A stretch of DNA of 64,000 bases from Takakia lepidozioides (Eukaryota; Streptophyta; Takakiopsida; Takakiales; Takakiaceae). The DNA lies in contig CM060734.1 of the NCBI GenBank assembly GCA_030704615.1, forward strand, positions 39,696,042 to 39,760,041, in the 5' to 3' direction. Position numbers and translations under genes: made by a program. The notes below the pieces were generated by a model. That model saw only the letters and a list, made by a program, of their open reading frames with translations. It had not been told where the DNA came from and searched no databases. This document shows positions 48,450-58,095 of the stretch, piece after piece. Every line of letters begins with the position of its first letter. Position 1 is the stretch's first letter.

Positions 48450-48556
48450 ATGGGAGATATCACCAAAAACCTCTCGCATCTAAACATTCATCTCACCATC
48501 CACCGTCCCACTCTAAGCCCTATAAACTTGCCTGTGAAACGCTTATACTACTACGC

Positions 48557-48586
48557 TGCGGCGACATCCACCCCAACCCAGGCCCC
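48557..48586 (+). other. 2A-like motif CGDIHPNPGP
   Basis: Ten codons encode CGDIHPNPGP, preceded by a hydrophobic ETLILLR. The NPGP end with a conserved Asp upstream is the 2A ribosome-skipping signature, known at N termini of several non-LTR retrotransposons. It is in a different frame from the ATG at 48450 and opens into TITSIINKLSTDHKARYALY. The conventional D-V/I-E-x-NPGP has His in place of Glu here, which may weaken activity. Confidence 0.6.
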
Positions 48587-49319
48587 TCTACCATCACTAG
48601 CATCATCAACAAGCTTTCCACAGACCATAAAGCCAGATATGCACTATATTTCCAAGCAGACATTGTTTCCCTCGTACTTGCATATCAACACCTTAATGGC
48701 CACTTCTCTCCTTTTCTCCCCACCCCTTCCACCAATAACCGCAAACCCACCCACCCAATTGCCATCTTTTGGGCTCCCTGCCTGCCAACACCCTTTTCTA
48801 GTCAGTGCCACCCATAAACTTAGCACATATCCCATACAACACCTCATATTCTCACTAATCATCATCATCTCCCCAATACCCTCAATATGCAACGACTACT
48901 TTCGAACCCAACCAGACACACGCATTTGTTCACTACTACAACAATTGCAGGATTTACCCACGCTACCTCACAGATATCTAGCACCCCCACACTACCTACA
49001 CAACCTCCACGAATCTCTTGGCTTACTACAAGCCCAACCTGGAGTAATCCACAGGATTCTCGGCAAACATCTGGCACACCCACTTGCAACCATTCACGAA
49101 CTAGATCTCGTCGCCAACAAATTCCCATTCCTCTCCAAAAAAATTCTCACTGCAACCCTTCAAGCCAGGACCGGCATCCCTGGATATCAACCCCCGCCCA
49201 TGAAACCGACACCCACTACCCCACCCTACATGGCCAGCTCCACCAGTGACTCACCTCCAACCCCCCCAAGATCACACAACCCCCCACACACCTCCTCTTC
49301 CCTGCAAGCACACGCACTC

Positions 49320-50081
49320 AACATACTTCCTTGGAATGTCGGATCACTTGCCACCAGCATTCAAAGCCTTATCCATCTCACAGAGTCTACACCCCCGCAC
49401 ATCATCCTACTACAAGAAACTAAACTCAACACACACAACCCCAATAGTTCATATATCAACAAACTCCTTCCAGCCTATTATATGTTGTATGGTAGCTCAT
49501 TCACAGCCGCACAGTGCCTAACTAGACGTTCCGCGCCATAGCATCCTACCCGGGGCGGGGTGGCTTTTGGTATTCTCCGCACACATCACTCCCCTAGCAC
49601 CATGGTCAAAATGCCTGTCGCTCTCCCCCTCCGCTCACACCTTCAAATCATCAAACTCCACCTCCCCGCGCTCCTCCCCATTATCCTTATACACTTGTAC
49701 ATGCCCACACACGCCGAAGATCTCCCCTTGATCCCTGATATCCTATTTACCATCTCCAACACACTAACCCAATCCTCCACCGACTCCCAACACTACATCC
49801 TAGGAGGCGATTTCAACAGGGACATTGCCCTGATGGGTCACACATACAACGGCATACGCAAAACTCCATCCCCTGCAGACCAGGAATGGGCCAAGTTTAC
49901 TCAATCACACCACCTCCGTTATATACCCGCCGACCATCATTATTCCAGACAAGGTGGACACAACTACTCATCCTTAAGCCTTTTTTACGGCTTCTACCTC
50001 AGGACACAAAATGACACCCCAACGTACCTTAACAGTCATGTGCACATTAATAGTTTATGCAACTCAGACCATTATCCCATT
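49320..50081 (+). other. APE-type (EEP) endonuclease domain of ORF2
   Basis: Motifs in order: NILPWNVGSL, IILLQETKL (metal-binding Glu), GGDFNRD (49803-49817, catalytic Asp and Asn) and SDHYPI (50064-50081, catalytic Asp-His). These are the hallmark blocks of the endonuclease that nicks target DNA for target-primed reverse transcription. TAG at 49539-49541 interrupts the domain. Confidence 0.85.
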
Positions 50082-50978
50082 TCAATAACCCTCCCACCAT
50101 CCCTCATCCCCTTTAGACCCATTCCACCCATACATGTTCCACCGCCGCAATCTAGAATTTTATCCCCACTCCCCCACAATAACATAGTCACCTTTCTAAA
50201 GCACTTCCAACCAACATCCTGACACATTATGCTAAAACTCTCTGACATACTCTCCGAAGCAAACCTTGCGCAGTCCCCAGACAAAGCCTGGATCGAAGCC
50301 GAGATCATACTCACAACTTCAATGAAAGAAATGACCAAAAGTGTCATTGCCACCTGCTCTGCCCCTCCTGAAATCCCACAAACTCCACGCTCAAAACAAA
50401 ATGGTGGCTACCTTACCCGTACTCAAAAACATACATGGACATCACATCTTAACACATACCACATGATCAGACGCGCCCTTACTATTATACCTACCACTAC
50501 CTCCATACACCCGAGGAATAACTAGACATCGGATCCACGTATCACTTGCCTAAATACCTTGACAACATGTCAAGCACTTATGCCTCCACCTGCCAATCCT
50601 CAAGATATTCCTAATTGGATAGCTGCTCTCTCCAAAGTTGGAAGAGATGCCAAAAAAGCCGCTTACAGTATTACCAAACAAAAAGCCACCGCCAATCACA
50701 AAAAAAAATTCTCCTCTTTTAACCAACTACTATGTGACCACCCCAAAAAAACTCACAAAGCCATCTTTAACCTTGCCCTCAACCCACCAATCGATTGTCT
50801 CAAACATAGGCATGGCCACCTGCTAACTAATCCAATGGACATCAACCAAGAAATATGGTTACAAGCATCCTCGACCTACACTCCCACAGTTACAAACTGT
50901 CTACACCCTAGTCTCCACACTGCCAACTGTATGTGTAAAGCTAAATACTATCCATGGCATGATATCGATGGCTTCTCG

Positions 50979-51925
50979 ATTGACAGCAGAGGATCCCCAG
51001 CGGACCGCATTCTAGACTTATTCACAATAGATCTCTACAAATCATGTCTCAAAAAACTATCTAAATCTAAAGCCCCGGGCCCTGATCTTATCCCAAATGC
51101 CATACTTCAAGTATTGGACCCTCAACTTCATCACCTCTTCTTTAAATTTTTTCAACTATGTTACAAACTGAAACGAATCCCACACTCTTGGAAGCATAGC
51201 CGCACCATTTTACTCTTTAAAAAAGGTGACCCTACAGATCTTAGTAACTACAGGCCTATAGCACTGGCCAACACCATATACAAGCTATTCACCAGCACGC
51301 TCACCACAATGCTCTCAAGCTATGGCGAACAACACCAAATTCTCAGTGACCCCTAAGAAGGATTCTGCGCTACGCGTAGTACAACAAGACAAATACAATA
51401 TGTTCTATCTGCCCTCGAAGATGCTAAAATTACAAAGCAAGACATATATCTCTTATATATCGACTTTAAAAATGTCTTCGGCTCCTTAGATCATGCTAGG
51501 CTACTAGCTATCATGCTTGATCTTGGGTACCCCACTGATGCCGTCCAACTTATAGGAAACATCTACACAAATAGTACCATTGAATACTTTGGTGCCTACT
51601 ATGGCTCCACCCCGCCTATCTCCATCCTCCGAGGAACCATCCAAGGAGACACCTTAAGTCCTTACCTATTCATTATCTTCCTAGAACCCCTACTCCGCTG
51701 GCTCGCCCGTGGCAAACTTGGGTATCAATACAAAACCTCCTCAAGTGACATCTCAGCTGCAGCATATGCAGATGATCTCGCCATCCTAGCACACAAACCA
51801 CACCACCTAAACCGACAAGTTCATAAACTATTTCGATTCAATCTATGGTCAGGCATGGAACTCAGCTTACACAAATGCGCCATCACTGCGCCACACATCA
51901 CAGTCGGCTCACTAAAGCAGCCATA
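50979..51925 (+). other. non-LTR reverse transcriptase domain of ORF2
   Basis: Blocks KLSKSKAPGPDLIPN, WKHSRTILLFKKGD, LSNYRPIALANTIYKL, GTIQGDTLSPYLF and the catalytic AAYADDLAIL (YADD at 51765-51776). The stop at 51354-51356 replaces the Gln expected before EGF in the conserved QxGF block. The thumb continues in another frame with PYTYLGIQL (about 51990-52020). Confidence 0.92.
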
Positions 51926-53126
51926 GCCTCACATTGCAAACTCTACGTACACTACCAAAACACACCTTTCCCCTTCCTGGGACCAGATGAGCCATACACC
52001 TACCTGGGTATCCAATTAATACCCTCCCTCACCTGGCACATCCAAAAAAACTCTACATCATCCAAACTAGCTACCAACAATCTGGCCCTGCTCAAATCCC
52101 CAATTGTCATCCGTCCGAAACTATCAATTATTCAATCCGTACTACAAACACAAATCCAATACTCATTTCACGCCGCACCCTTCTCCCTACCAGACATCAA
52201 AAAACTTGATAAAAAGCATTATTCAACTTACAAAGCGCGTCTGTGGCTTACCAACTAGTACCCCTAATGCCCTCGCGCAACTCCCAACTGACAGCTACGG
52301 GATCGGTTCGAGCCCCTTAATCATATCATATGCTCGCACATTAGGTACACAATTAAAAGAAGCACTCAACGATCCTGGACGACTCGGTCTCATCTATCAG
52401 GGCCTCCTCAAACACCTCGCATTAAAATACAATGGTCTTTACTCACTATCATCATTACACCCACAAGCCTGCCTACACTCCCCTACTGCCCGCACACTAC
52501 TCATTCTACGCCAAATGACAATCAGCATACAAACCGACCTGCTAGATTACCCTAACACCTCGTCACCCCTAGAACGCGCATGGCTCACAAGCCCTTTCTT
52601 ATCACAATTCGACATCTCTCATCCAAAACAAAAAATCCCCATCCTCACCTATTTCAAAGAACGCAAATTACCACCATCACCCAACTTACCACCGCCTCCG
52701 GCCGTCGACTCTTAAAACCCAGCAAATTCACTCTTAAATTCTCCCGAGCTACTACCAAAACCACTCGATACCTACACCATCTCCGAACCCTCTTCTGTCA
52801 TCCCTCAGCAACCTGCACCCTCCACTGCAATATCCCATGTCTCTACTATCCCCATACGGTTCAAGACCTACTCCCCCAGTACCAATCCTCCCCTACTACC
52901 TCCATCTACCAACACTTAGAACGGCATATGCCGCCAATACCCCACAATCACAGAACCCGGCCCCCATCTACTAACACTACCTACAAACATACCGAACTTG
53001 ACCACAACCCGAATGTGCCATTCACCCCTCACCTAATATGCAAGGCTCCCCCACCACTCCCAACCACTCACCACCCCCCCCCCCCCCCCCCCGTCTTCTC
53101 CACACAACGATAACAATAATAATGCA

Positions 53127-53303
53127 TACATCATTGAAGCCATACTAGGAGTCAAAATCCAAACATCAATCGATGCCTTTGGTGCCACCTGTATTGACAC
53201 CTACTACCACTGTAAATGGGTTGGTTACTCCTCAGAAGACAACACATGGCAAATAGAAGATGATCTATTTGGCCTACATGACGATTGTGACCCCGAACAC
53301 AAT
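53127..53303 (+). other. chromodomain in ORF2
   Basis: Reads YIIEAILGVKI, then TYYHCKWVGYSSEDNTWQIEDDLF. This is the chromodomain pattern with Y at the start, KWxGY in the second strand and NTWxxEDDLF before the C-terminal helix. Aromatic cage positions Y, W and an aromatic are present. Chromodomains bind methylated histone tails and steer chromovirus integration; one inside a non-LTR ORF between RT and RNase H is unusual. Confidence 0.8.
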
Positions 53304-53519
53304 CTTGCCCTTCTCACCTCCTTCCATAAACATACTAACATGGACTACTTAACACACATTCACCAACAACATACCACCCCCGCCCAACTTACAGATAGTC
53401 ATTACATTCACCAGTCGATCTCTGCCCCTAACGTGCACATATGCATAACTGAGTGTAACCCCATCAAAGATGTCAAGCACTTTTTTACGCGGGCCCCTGC
53501 CTTTCCAATATTTACGCTC

Positions 53520-53680
53520 AACACGGCCGCTTCATTGGAATCATTCCTAATAACAGATTAACATGGTTGTGGGAGAAGTATTATGCTGCCAACTCATACC
53601 CACAATCTCTACAACCCCCAAAACAAGACTTCGCGACCAAATTATATTGGCTCGTAGACCGCTACCTCAAAGACACCCCC
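53520..53680 (+). other. ORF2 linker with conserved-looking Trp-rich segment
   Basis: In a third frame this encodes GRFIGIIPNNRLTWLWEKYY and LYWLVDRYLKD before the C tract. Composition is protein-like, unlike the alternative frames. No family known to me. Confidence 0.45.
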
Positions 53681-53695
53681 CCCCCCCCCCCCCCA

Positions 53696-54240
53696 AGGAG
53701 CCACGATCCCTCACCCGACTAGAAATGGCATGCGCACACCATGCCGTACCCCAAGATATCCTCGCCTTGCTTATCCATACATTCCAGCTTACTCACTCAT
53801 ATTACTCCAATCCACTGACATGTCCTATGGACTTGCACACATTTTCCAGCCCGCACCACAGGGATTGTCTCTTTGGAGCTACCGGTAATGCTACCCAACA
53901 TACCTGGGAGGGTAAGGGCTTTGCCCACCCCCCCTCTGGCCCTCTCGCTTATGAAGCTCTCCAATGGGCAAGATTCGCAACACACTCCTCTCCTTTTGCC
54001 TCCACAATCCTCATCCTCACACAACAAAATACACCTAGCACCCCCCACCCTCTCCTACGACTCCCGAAAGGGGTCAATCTACTCACCACAATTGACCCAA
54101 ATCAGCTTAAGTACGCTCATACCCCCCTCTTCCCAAGTACCTCAAAAGGAAAGAACCTACCGCTAACTCTGATTCTACATGTCCAAAACCCCCTTCACAC
54201 AAACATACCAACACCTTTTTTCCACCAGCTAGACCAGTTG
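53696..54240 (+). other. adenine-methyltransferase-like domain in ORF2
   Basis: Encodes a segment with the layout of phage-type DNA N6-adenine methyltransferases (PF05869-like): an SPLT-like block (SNPLTCPMD), DCLFGATGNATQHTWEGKG, then FAHPPSGPLAYEALQWARFA in the position of the catalytic NPPY-x-helix. The Asn of NPPY is His here. Related domains occur in some DIRS-like and algal retroelements. Identification is by motif spacing only. Confidence 0.4.
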
Positions 54241-54449
54241 CTAACCATAACTCATAAAATGAAGGCCACCATCCATCACCCAGCTACACCCCCACACACC
54301 CGCACAACCACCACATCTCCCCGGATCAGAACAAACAAAGCCTGGGGCATGGCACAACCGCGCCCCCCCAGGTAATACCAGCAACCCTCCTTCCCCCAAT
54401 CCCCTTGATATACCAGCAAAACACCACCCTCAAGTATCCCCCGACAAAC

Positions 54450-54860
54450 TCACAATACACTGCTAGATCCCTCACCAAACCCAATGCAGGCTATGGAATT
54501 TATCACGCCGGCAGCGGTCGGGGTGTTGCCCTCCGGCTCCCTGGCCCTGCCACCATCCTGAGGGCTGAGCTCATGGCCATCCACGACGCCCTCTCTCTAC
54601 TTGACGCTTCCCCCCCCCCCCCCCCCCATACTACATTTTTCAATGATAGCCTCACCTCTCTATTTCTTATTCGAAATCATATCTCCCGCTCTTCTTCCCA
54701 ATATCATCACCCCGACCGCAACCTCATTGCCGACATTGTCCAAAGGGCCATTTCCAAAAACCATCCAGTCCATTTCCTCAAAGTCCGCTCGCACACTGGC
54801 ATTCATGGTAATGAAGAAGCAGACCTACTCGCTCAACTCGGAGCCTCTCAACCCACAATC
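54450..54860 (+). other. RNase H domain of ORF2
   Basis: Blocks NAGYGIYHAGSGRGVALRLPG, ILRAELMAIHDAL (catalytic Glu), FFNDSLTSLFLI (Asp) and VRSHTGIHGNEEADLLAQ (His and Asp). The first catalytic Asp, expected in YTDGS, is replaced by Ala in YTARS, so this copy is probably inactive. An 18-C tract at 54610-54627 lies inside without shifting the frame. Confidence 0.85.
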
Positions 54861-55196
54861 GAACCCACAACCGACCCTATTCACATCGCCCATACCCACC
54901 CCTTCTGGTTCATACACCCCGTCTCGGACCCCCCTGCACCCGGACCAATCCAAAACCTTTTGACCACTCTAACTAGAGAAGCAAACAAGCAAGTTGCAGC
55001 CTCCCTCAGTCACACCAAAGTACACATCCAAAAATGGACTCAATCAAATGTATTACACCATAAACTCTCTAATTATTTCTGGCTAACCAAAACTACCACT
55101 GATGCACAAATCCGACAAACACTCAAATTCAGATACGCCCAATACATGGGTCACCAGCACAAACACATCTTCTGGCCGCATATGTTCCCTTCTCCA

Positions 55197-55865
55197 TACT
55201 GCCCATTATGCTCAAGCACTCACCAAGCTCGTGACACCTGGCCACATCTCCTCAACCAATGTACACACCCGATCATACATGGCCTTCATATCACGCGACA
55301 CAACTAGGCAGTCTGGCACCTCCATAAGCTCTTTCTAAACCGTGCTGAAACCAGATGGTTCTCGCTCATAAACGTTGGCACCTACCAAGGTCGGCCACCC
55401 GACCACATTGTGCCACCCTGGATGCTACCGTGTATATGTACCCGATCACCATGCTCATGCCCTGCTAGGCTTTGTCCGGACATACTCCTTGTACAAGGCC
55501 TACCCATTAACACCCTACCCCCCACCTCACCATCCTCACAATTCACCATTCATTTTATTGAATTCACATTTTGCCACGATCGTTACCCCAATGACTCGAT
55601 TTTAGAAAAACGTAAAAAATATGCCTCGCTTATCCGTGCAATCAGACGGTATGGATGGAAAACTGGGCCGTTAACCGTCATCACCGTCGGTACTCGAGGA
55701 GGCATTCATAATGTCAGCATCACCGACATACATGATAACTTCAAAATTCCCACTCTTCCCATTCACAAATGCTTCAAAGCAATTCACCTTACGGCACTCC
55801 GTTCACTCACAGCTATTATCACCAACAAATGCCAACTGGAATCCGGCACCTCAATCGCACCCTAG
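55197..55865 (+). other. zinc motif and restriction-like-endonuclease-like C terminus of ORF2
   Basis: A CPLCSSTHQARDTWPHLLNQC zinc motif is followed, after a TAG at 55305-55307, by GRPPDHIVPPW, IHFIEFTFCHDR, LEKRKKYASLIRAI and VGTRGGI. A Pro-Asp, a following acidic strand, then K..KY..L and an rG motif is the order seen in the restriction-like endonuclease of R2/NeSL/Dualen elements after their CCHC motif. It is the second endonuclease in one ORF if correct. Confidence 0.5.
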
Positions 55866-55874
55866 GTCCCTCAG

Positions 55875-55900
55875 GGTACCCCTGGGTGCCCAGGGGTACC
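55875..55900. other. perfect 12-bp-arm palindrome after ORF2
   Basis: GGTACCCCTGGG, a TG spacer, then CCCAGGGGTACC, starting 9 bp after the terminal TAG. An RNA hairpin with 12 pairs would form in the 3' UTR and could act in RT recognition or 3' processing. Confidence 0.6.
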
Positions 55901-56067
55901 ACTGTCGCGCGGCTTTTACTCACCCATCCCTTTGCTATCCGAGGCGGAAACTCCAAGATAGAAGAGTTGGAAATCTCTAAGCACTCAGCCCGCTCAGAAC
56001 AATCAGTCATGACCTACAGCTAGTGTATCATGGGGGTGTTTCCTATTTGTTTTCCTTCCCGCATTCA

Positions 56068-56896
56068 TGTTAGCTAGTTACCTTACTGTGGTAATTAAGT
56101 ATCAGTTTGCTTCAGCAATCTATCGGATTTCATCAACTCATCCATTCATTCCACAGCTTCACTCAGATCTCTCTACACAGTGTGAGTATGAAGTGTGTAT
56201 CAGATTAATATCTATCAAGTATCAGTCTGAAGCCATGGAGTCTCTAATCTGCTCTACATTACAATTCTATAGCTTGCATTTATTAAGCATCAACAGATCG
56301 TCCTCCTCCTACTCCGTGCTCTCCCTCTTTCTGCTCAGAGATACGCTCTCTGCCTCATTTTCCCCCCGTGATATCCGAAGTCCCCCAATAAGTGCTCCCC
56401 CACTCCTTCCAGCAGTGATTCCCCAAGAAGTGATCTTTTTCCAGTCTCGCTCCTCGCTTTATCTTCCTACCCGTTGTTCTAACCGTTTCCCTCACTAACC
56501 GTCATCCGTGAACTAACATGTTCCATTCGCAGATGTTGTTCCCCACAGTCGTTCCCTGTCTGCTATCCGTTCCCTATGGTGTCGTGACAGCTGTGTTCAA
56601 GCTGTGTGACTGTGTGTTGGACTGTTGTGTGGAGTGTGTCGTGTCTGTGTGTGTGGACTGACGGGCTGTGTGTTGGGTGTGAAGAGTGTTGGCTGTGACG
56701 GGTGTGTCGGACGAGCTGTGCTGTGACGGGCTGTGTCGGACTGTGACGAGCTGTGTTGGCTGTGACGGGCTGTGTAACCTCCCCTAAAGTGCACTGCTGT
56801 CACCCCTAAGGCTCCTGTTGGTCTCAGTCTGTGCAAAAATTAAGGGTACCCCACAGATCCCGTAAAAGTGTCTAAGTCCCAGACAGTCCTCTAACA
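56068..56896 (-). repeat. long inverted repeat, right arm
   Basis: 829 bp, reverse complement of the left arm at 44493-45276, with small indels. It carries a longer TGTGACGGGCTGTGT-type array at about 56587-56775. Starts TGTTAG and ends CTAACA on the plus strand, again LTR-like. Confidence 0.93.
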
Positions 56897-57035
56897 ACCA
56901 CAAACTACATTCTACGGTCACCTAGTATCCCACAAGACACCTTTCTTTTATAGGGCCCACCCTCGAAAGGGGGCAGTAGCCGCAAGGCGAAGTGGCTCTT
57001 AGTTACGCCGGCTTCAGCCGGAGTCTTCTCTCTCT
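56897..57035. other. junction between the inverted repeat and gypsy gag
   Basis: Short stretch with GCCGCAAGGCGAAGTGGC and CCGGCTTCAGCCGG (a 14-bp palindrome with no spacer). No gene. Confidence 0.4.
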
Positions 57036-57640
57036 TTGAAGCAAACGGATGACATTCGGGGATATGTTCAGGCTTTTAATAAGCTATTGCTCGAAGTTGC
57101 GGATATGGCGGAACCAGAAATGGTCTTCAACTTTGTGGTGTGACAGGCCCGTGGGCCAGGCGGAAGTTGGAAGAGAAGCCACCTAAGACTTTGAACGAGG
57201 CAATTGAAAGGGCTGAATATTTCTCGGATGTCCCTACGGGCGAAAGACAAGGTCGTACAAAGCTGAACCACAAGAAGACTCGGCGGGAAGGTGACTCCTT
57301 CCGACCGGAAAAGAAGTGGGATAGGCCACGCGGCGACAATAGCACATAAAAATCGAAGGGAGGGCCTTCACACGTCAAGGCAGCACTCGGTGCTCCGAAA
57401 AGAAAATCAGGTGCGGCGGCTTATGGCGGACAGAAGGAGACATTCGATGGAGTGTGCTTTAATTGCGGGGAGCCCGGACACATGGCCAAGAAGTGCGCGA
57501 AACCCCGATAATTGAACATGACTCGGGCGACCACGGAGCTATCCGAAGAGTCCATCAACCGCTTGGTGGAGGCGGTAGTCGCCAAGACTTGCAAGGTAGG
57601 CAACTACGCTTGTGGTTGTACCAGGAGACTGGCCCCTTGC
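57036..57640 (+). pseudogene. Ty3/gypsy gag fragment with zinc knuckle
   Basis: Encodes the end of a retrotransposon gag domain (DIRGYVQAFNKLLLEVADM, then in shifted frame WARRKLEEKPPKTLNEAIERA) and a CCHC knuckle CFNCGEPGHMAKKC at 57455-57496. A stop at 57347 and a frameshift near 57135 break it. Not close to the gag at 61.7 kb, whose knuckles differ, so it belongs to another family. Confidence 0.8.
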
Positions 57641-58095
57641 GTAAATGGAGTCGGTTAATGTTCGTGAGTGGGATAATTTCCGGAACTATGGTGTCGTTGT
57701 TGATGGACACATGAGCGTCATGCAAGTTCGTCGAGGGCTCCATCCAAAGCCGCATCACAAGAAACAAACAAACATGTCCAAATTTAAGATGCTAAACAAA
57801 CTTGTGCACAGGGCTGCCCCTCTCATCAAGCTCATTAAAATTCGTATTCACTTCCATCTTCAAGCCTTGGAGAAGCTCCACCACCCAAACCCAGAATTAG
57901 GACAGCACTCTGAGTTCCATCCACTGCCACCAGAATGAGTCAAAAAATGCCCTTTCAGTCAAGCTGACTTCCCACCTATGCCGGGTAGACCCCATGATGG
58001 TCAATACTCCTAGGAAATGGTGGATGGTCTGAGTAGCTACACAGATCAATGAATGAAGCAAGACACTCGCATCTTTCCAAGAAAGCATCCTTTCA

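Larger units (their letters stand above)
48450..55865 (+). pseudogene. ORF2: APE endonuclease, RT, chromodomain, MTase-like, RNase H, RLE-like
   Basis: Coding sequence is followed through frame changes. The order is: 2A-like motif (48557-48586), APE endonuclease (49320-50081), RT (about 51000-51925), thumb in another frame (51930-52258), a tail to 53073, chromodomain (53127-53303), methyltransferase-like (53696-54240), RNase H (54450-54860), zinc motif and restriction-like-endonuclease-like end (55197-55865). The main frame is kept from 48812 to 51926 with stops TAG 49539, TGA 50220, TAG 50523 and TAA 51354. Frameshifts occur near 48510, 48812, 51910, 52230, 52650, at the C tract 53074-53092, near 53510 and at the C tract 53676-53694. 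Several stops fit C-to-T change of CAG, CGA or CAA. The intact protein would exceed 2,300 residues, very long for a LINE. Confidence 0.85.
44493..56896 (+). mobile_element. Dualen/RandI-like retroelement with chromodomain between long inverted repeats
   Basis: A 12.4-kb unit in which a gag-like ORF1 (45312-46715) and a multi-domain ORF2 (48450-55865) are flanked by inverted repeats of 784 and 829 bp. ORF1 starts 36 bp inside the left repeat and ORF2 ends 202 bp before the right one, so the repeats bracket the coding part closely. The APE endonuclease and RT are clear; the C-terminal restriction-like endonuclease is probable. That combination defines the Dualen (RandI) non-LTR group first described in Chlamydomonas. 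I see no 5-bp target duplication at the outer ends (CCCAC left, ACCAC right), and no poly-A tail. The element is decayed by stops and frameshifts in both ORFs. Alternatively, the flanking repeats are two inverted solo LTRs that inserted next to the element. Confidence 0.7.

Noticed and set aside
44493-56896. CCAC-like bases at both outer ends as a target-site duplication
   Set aside because: Left flank CCCAC and right flank ACCAC match only when offset by one base, so not a convincing duplication.
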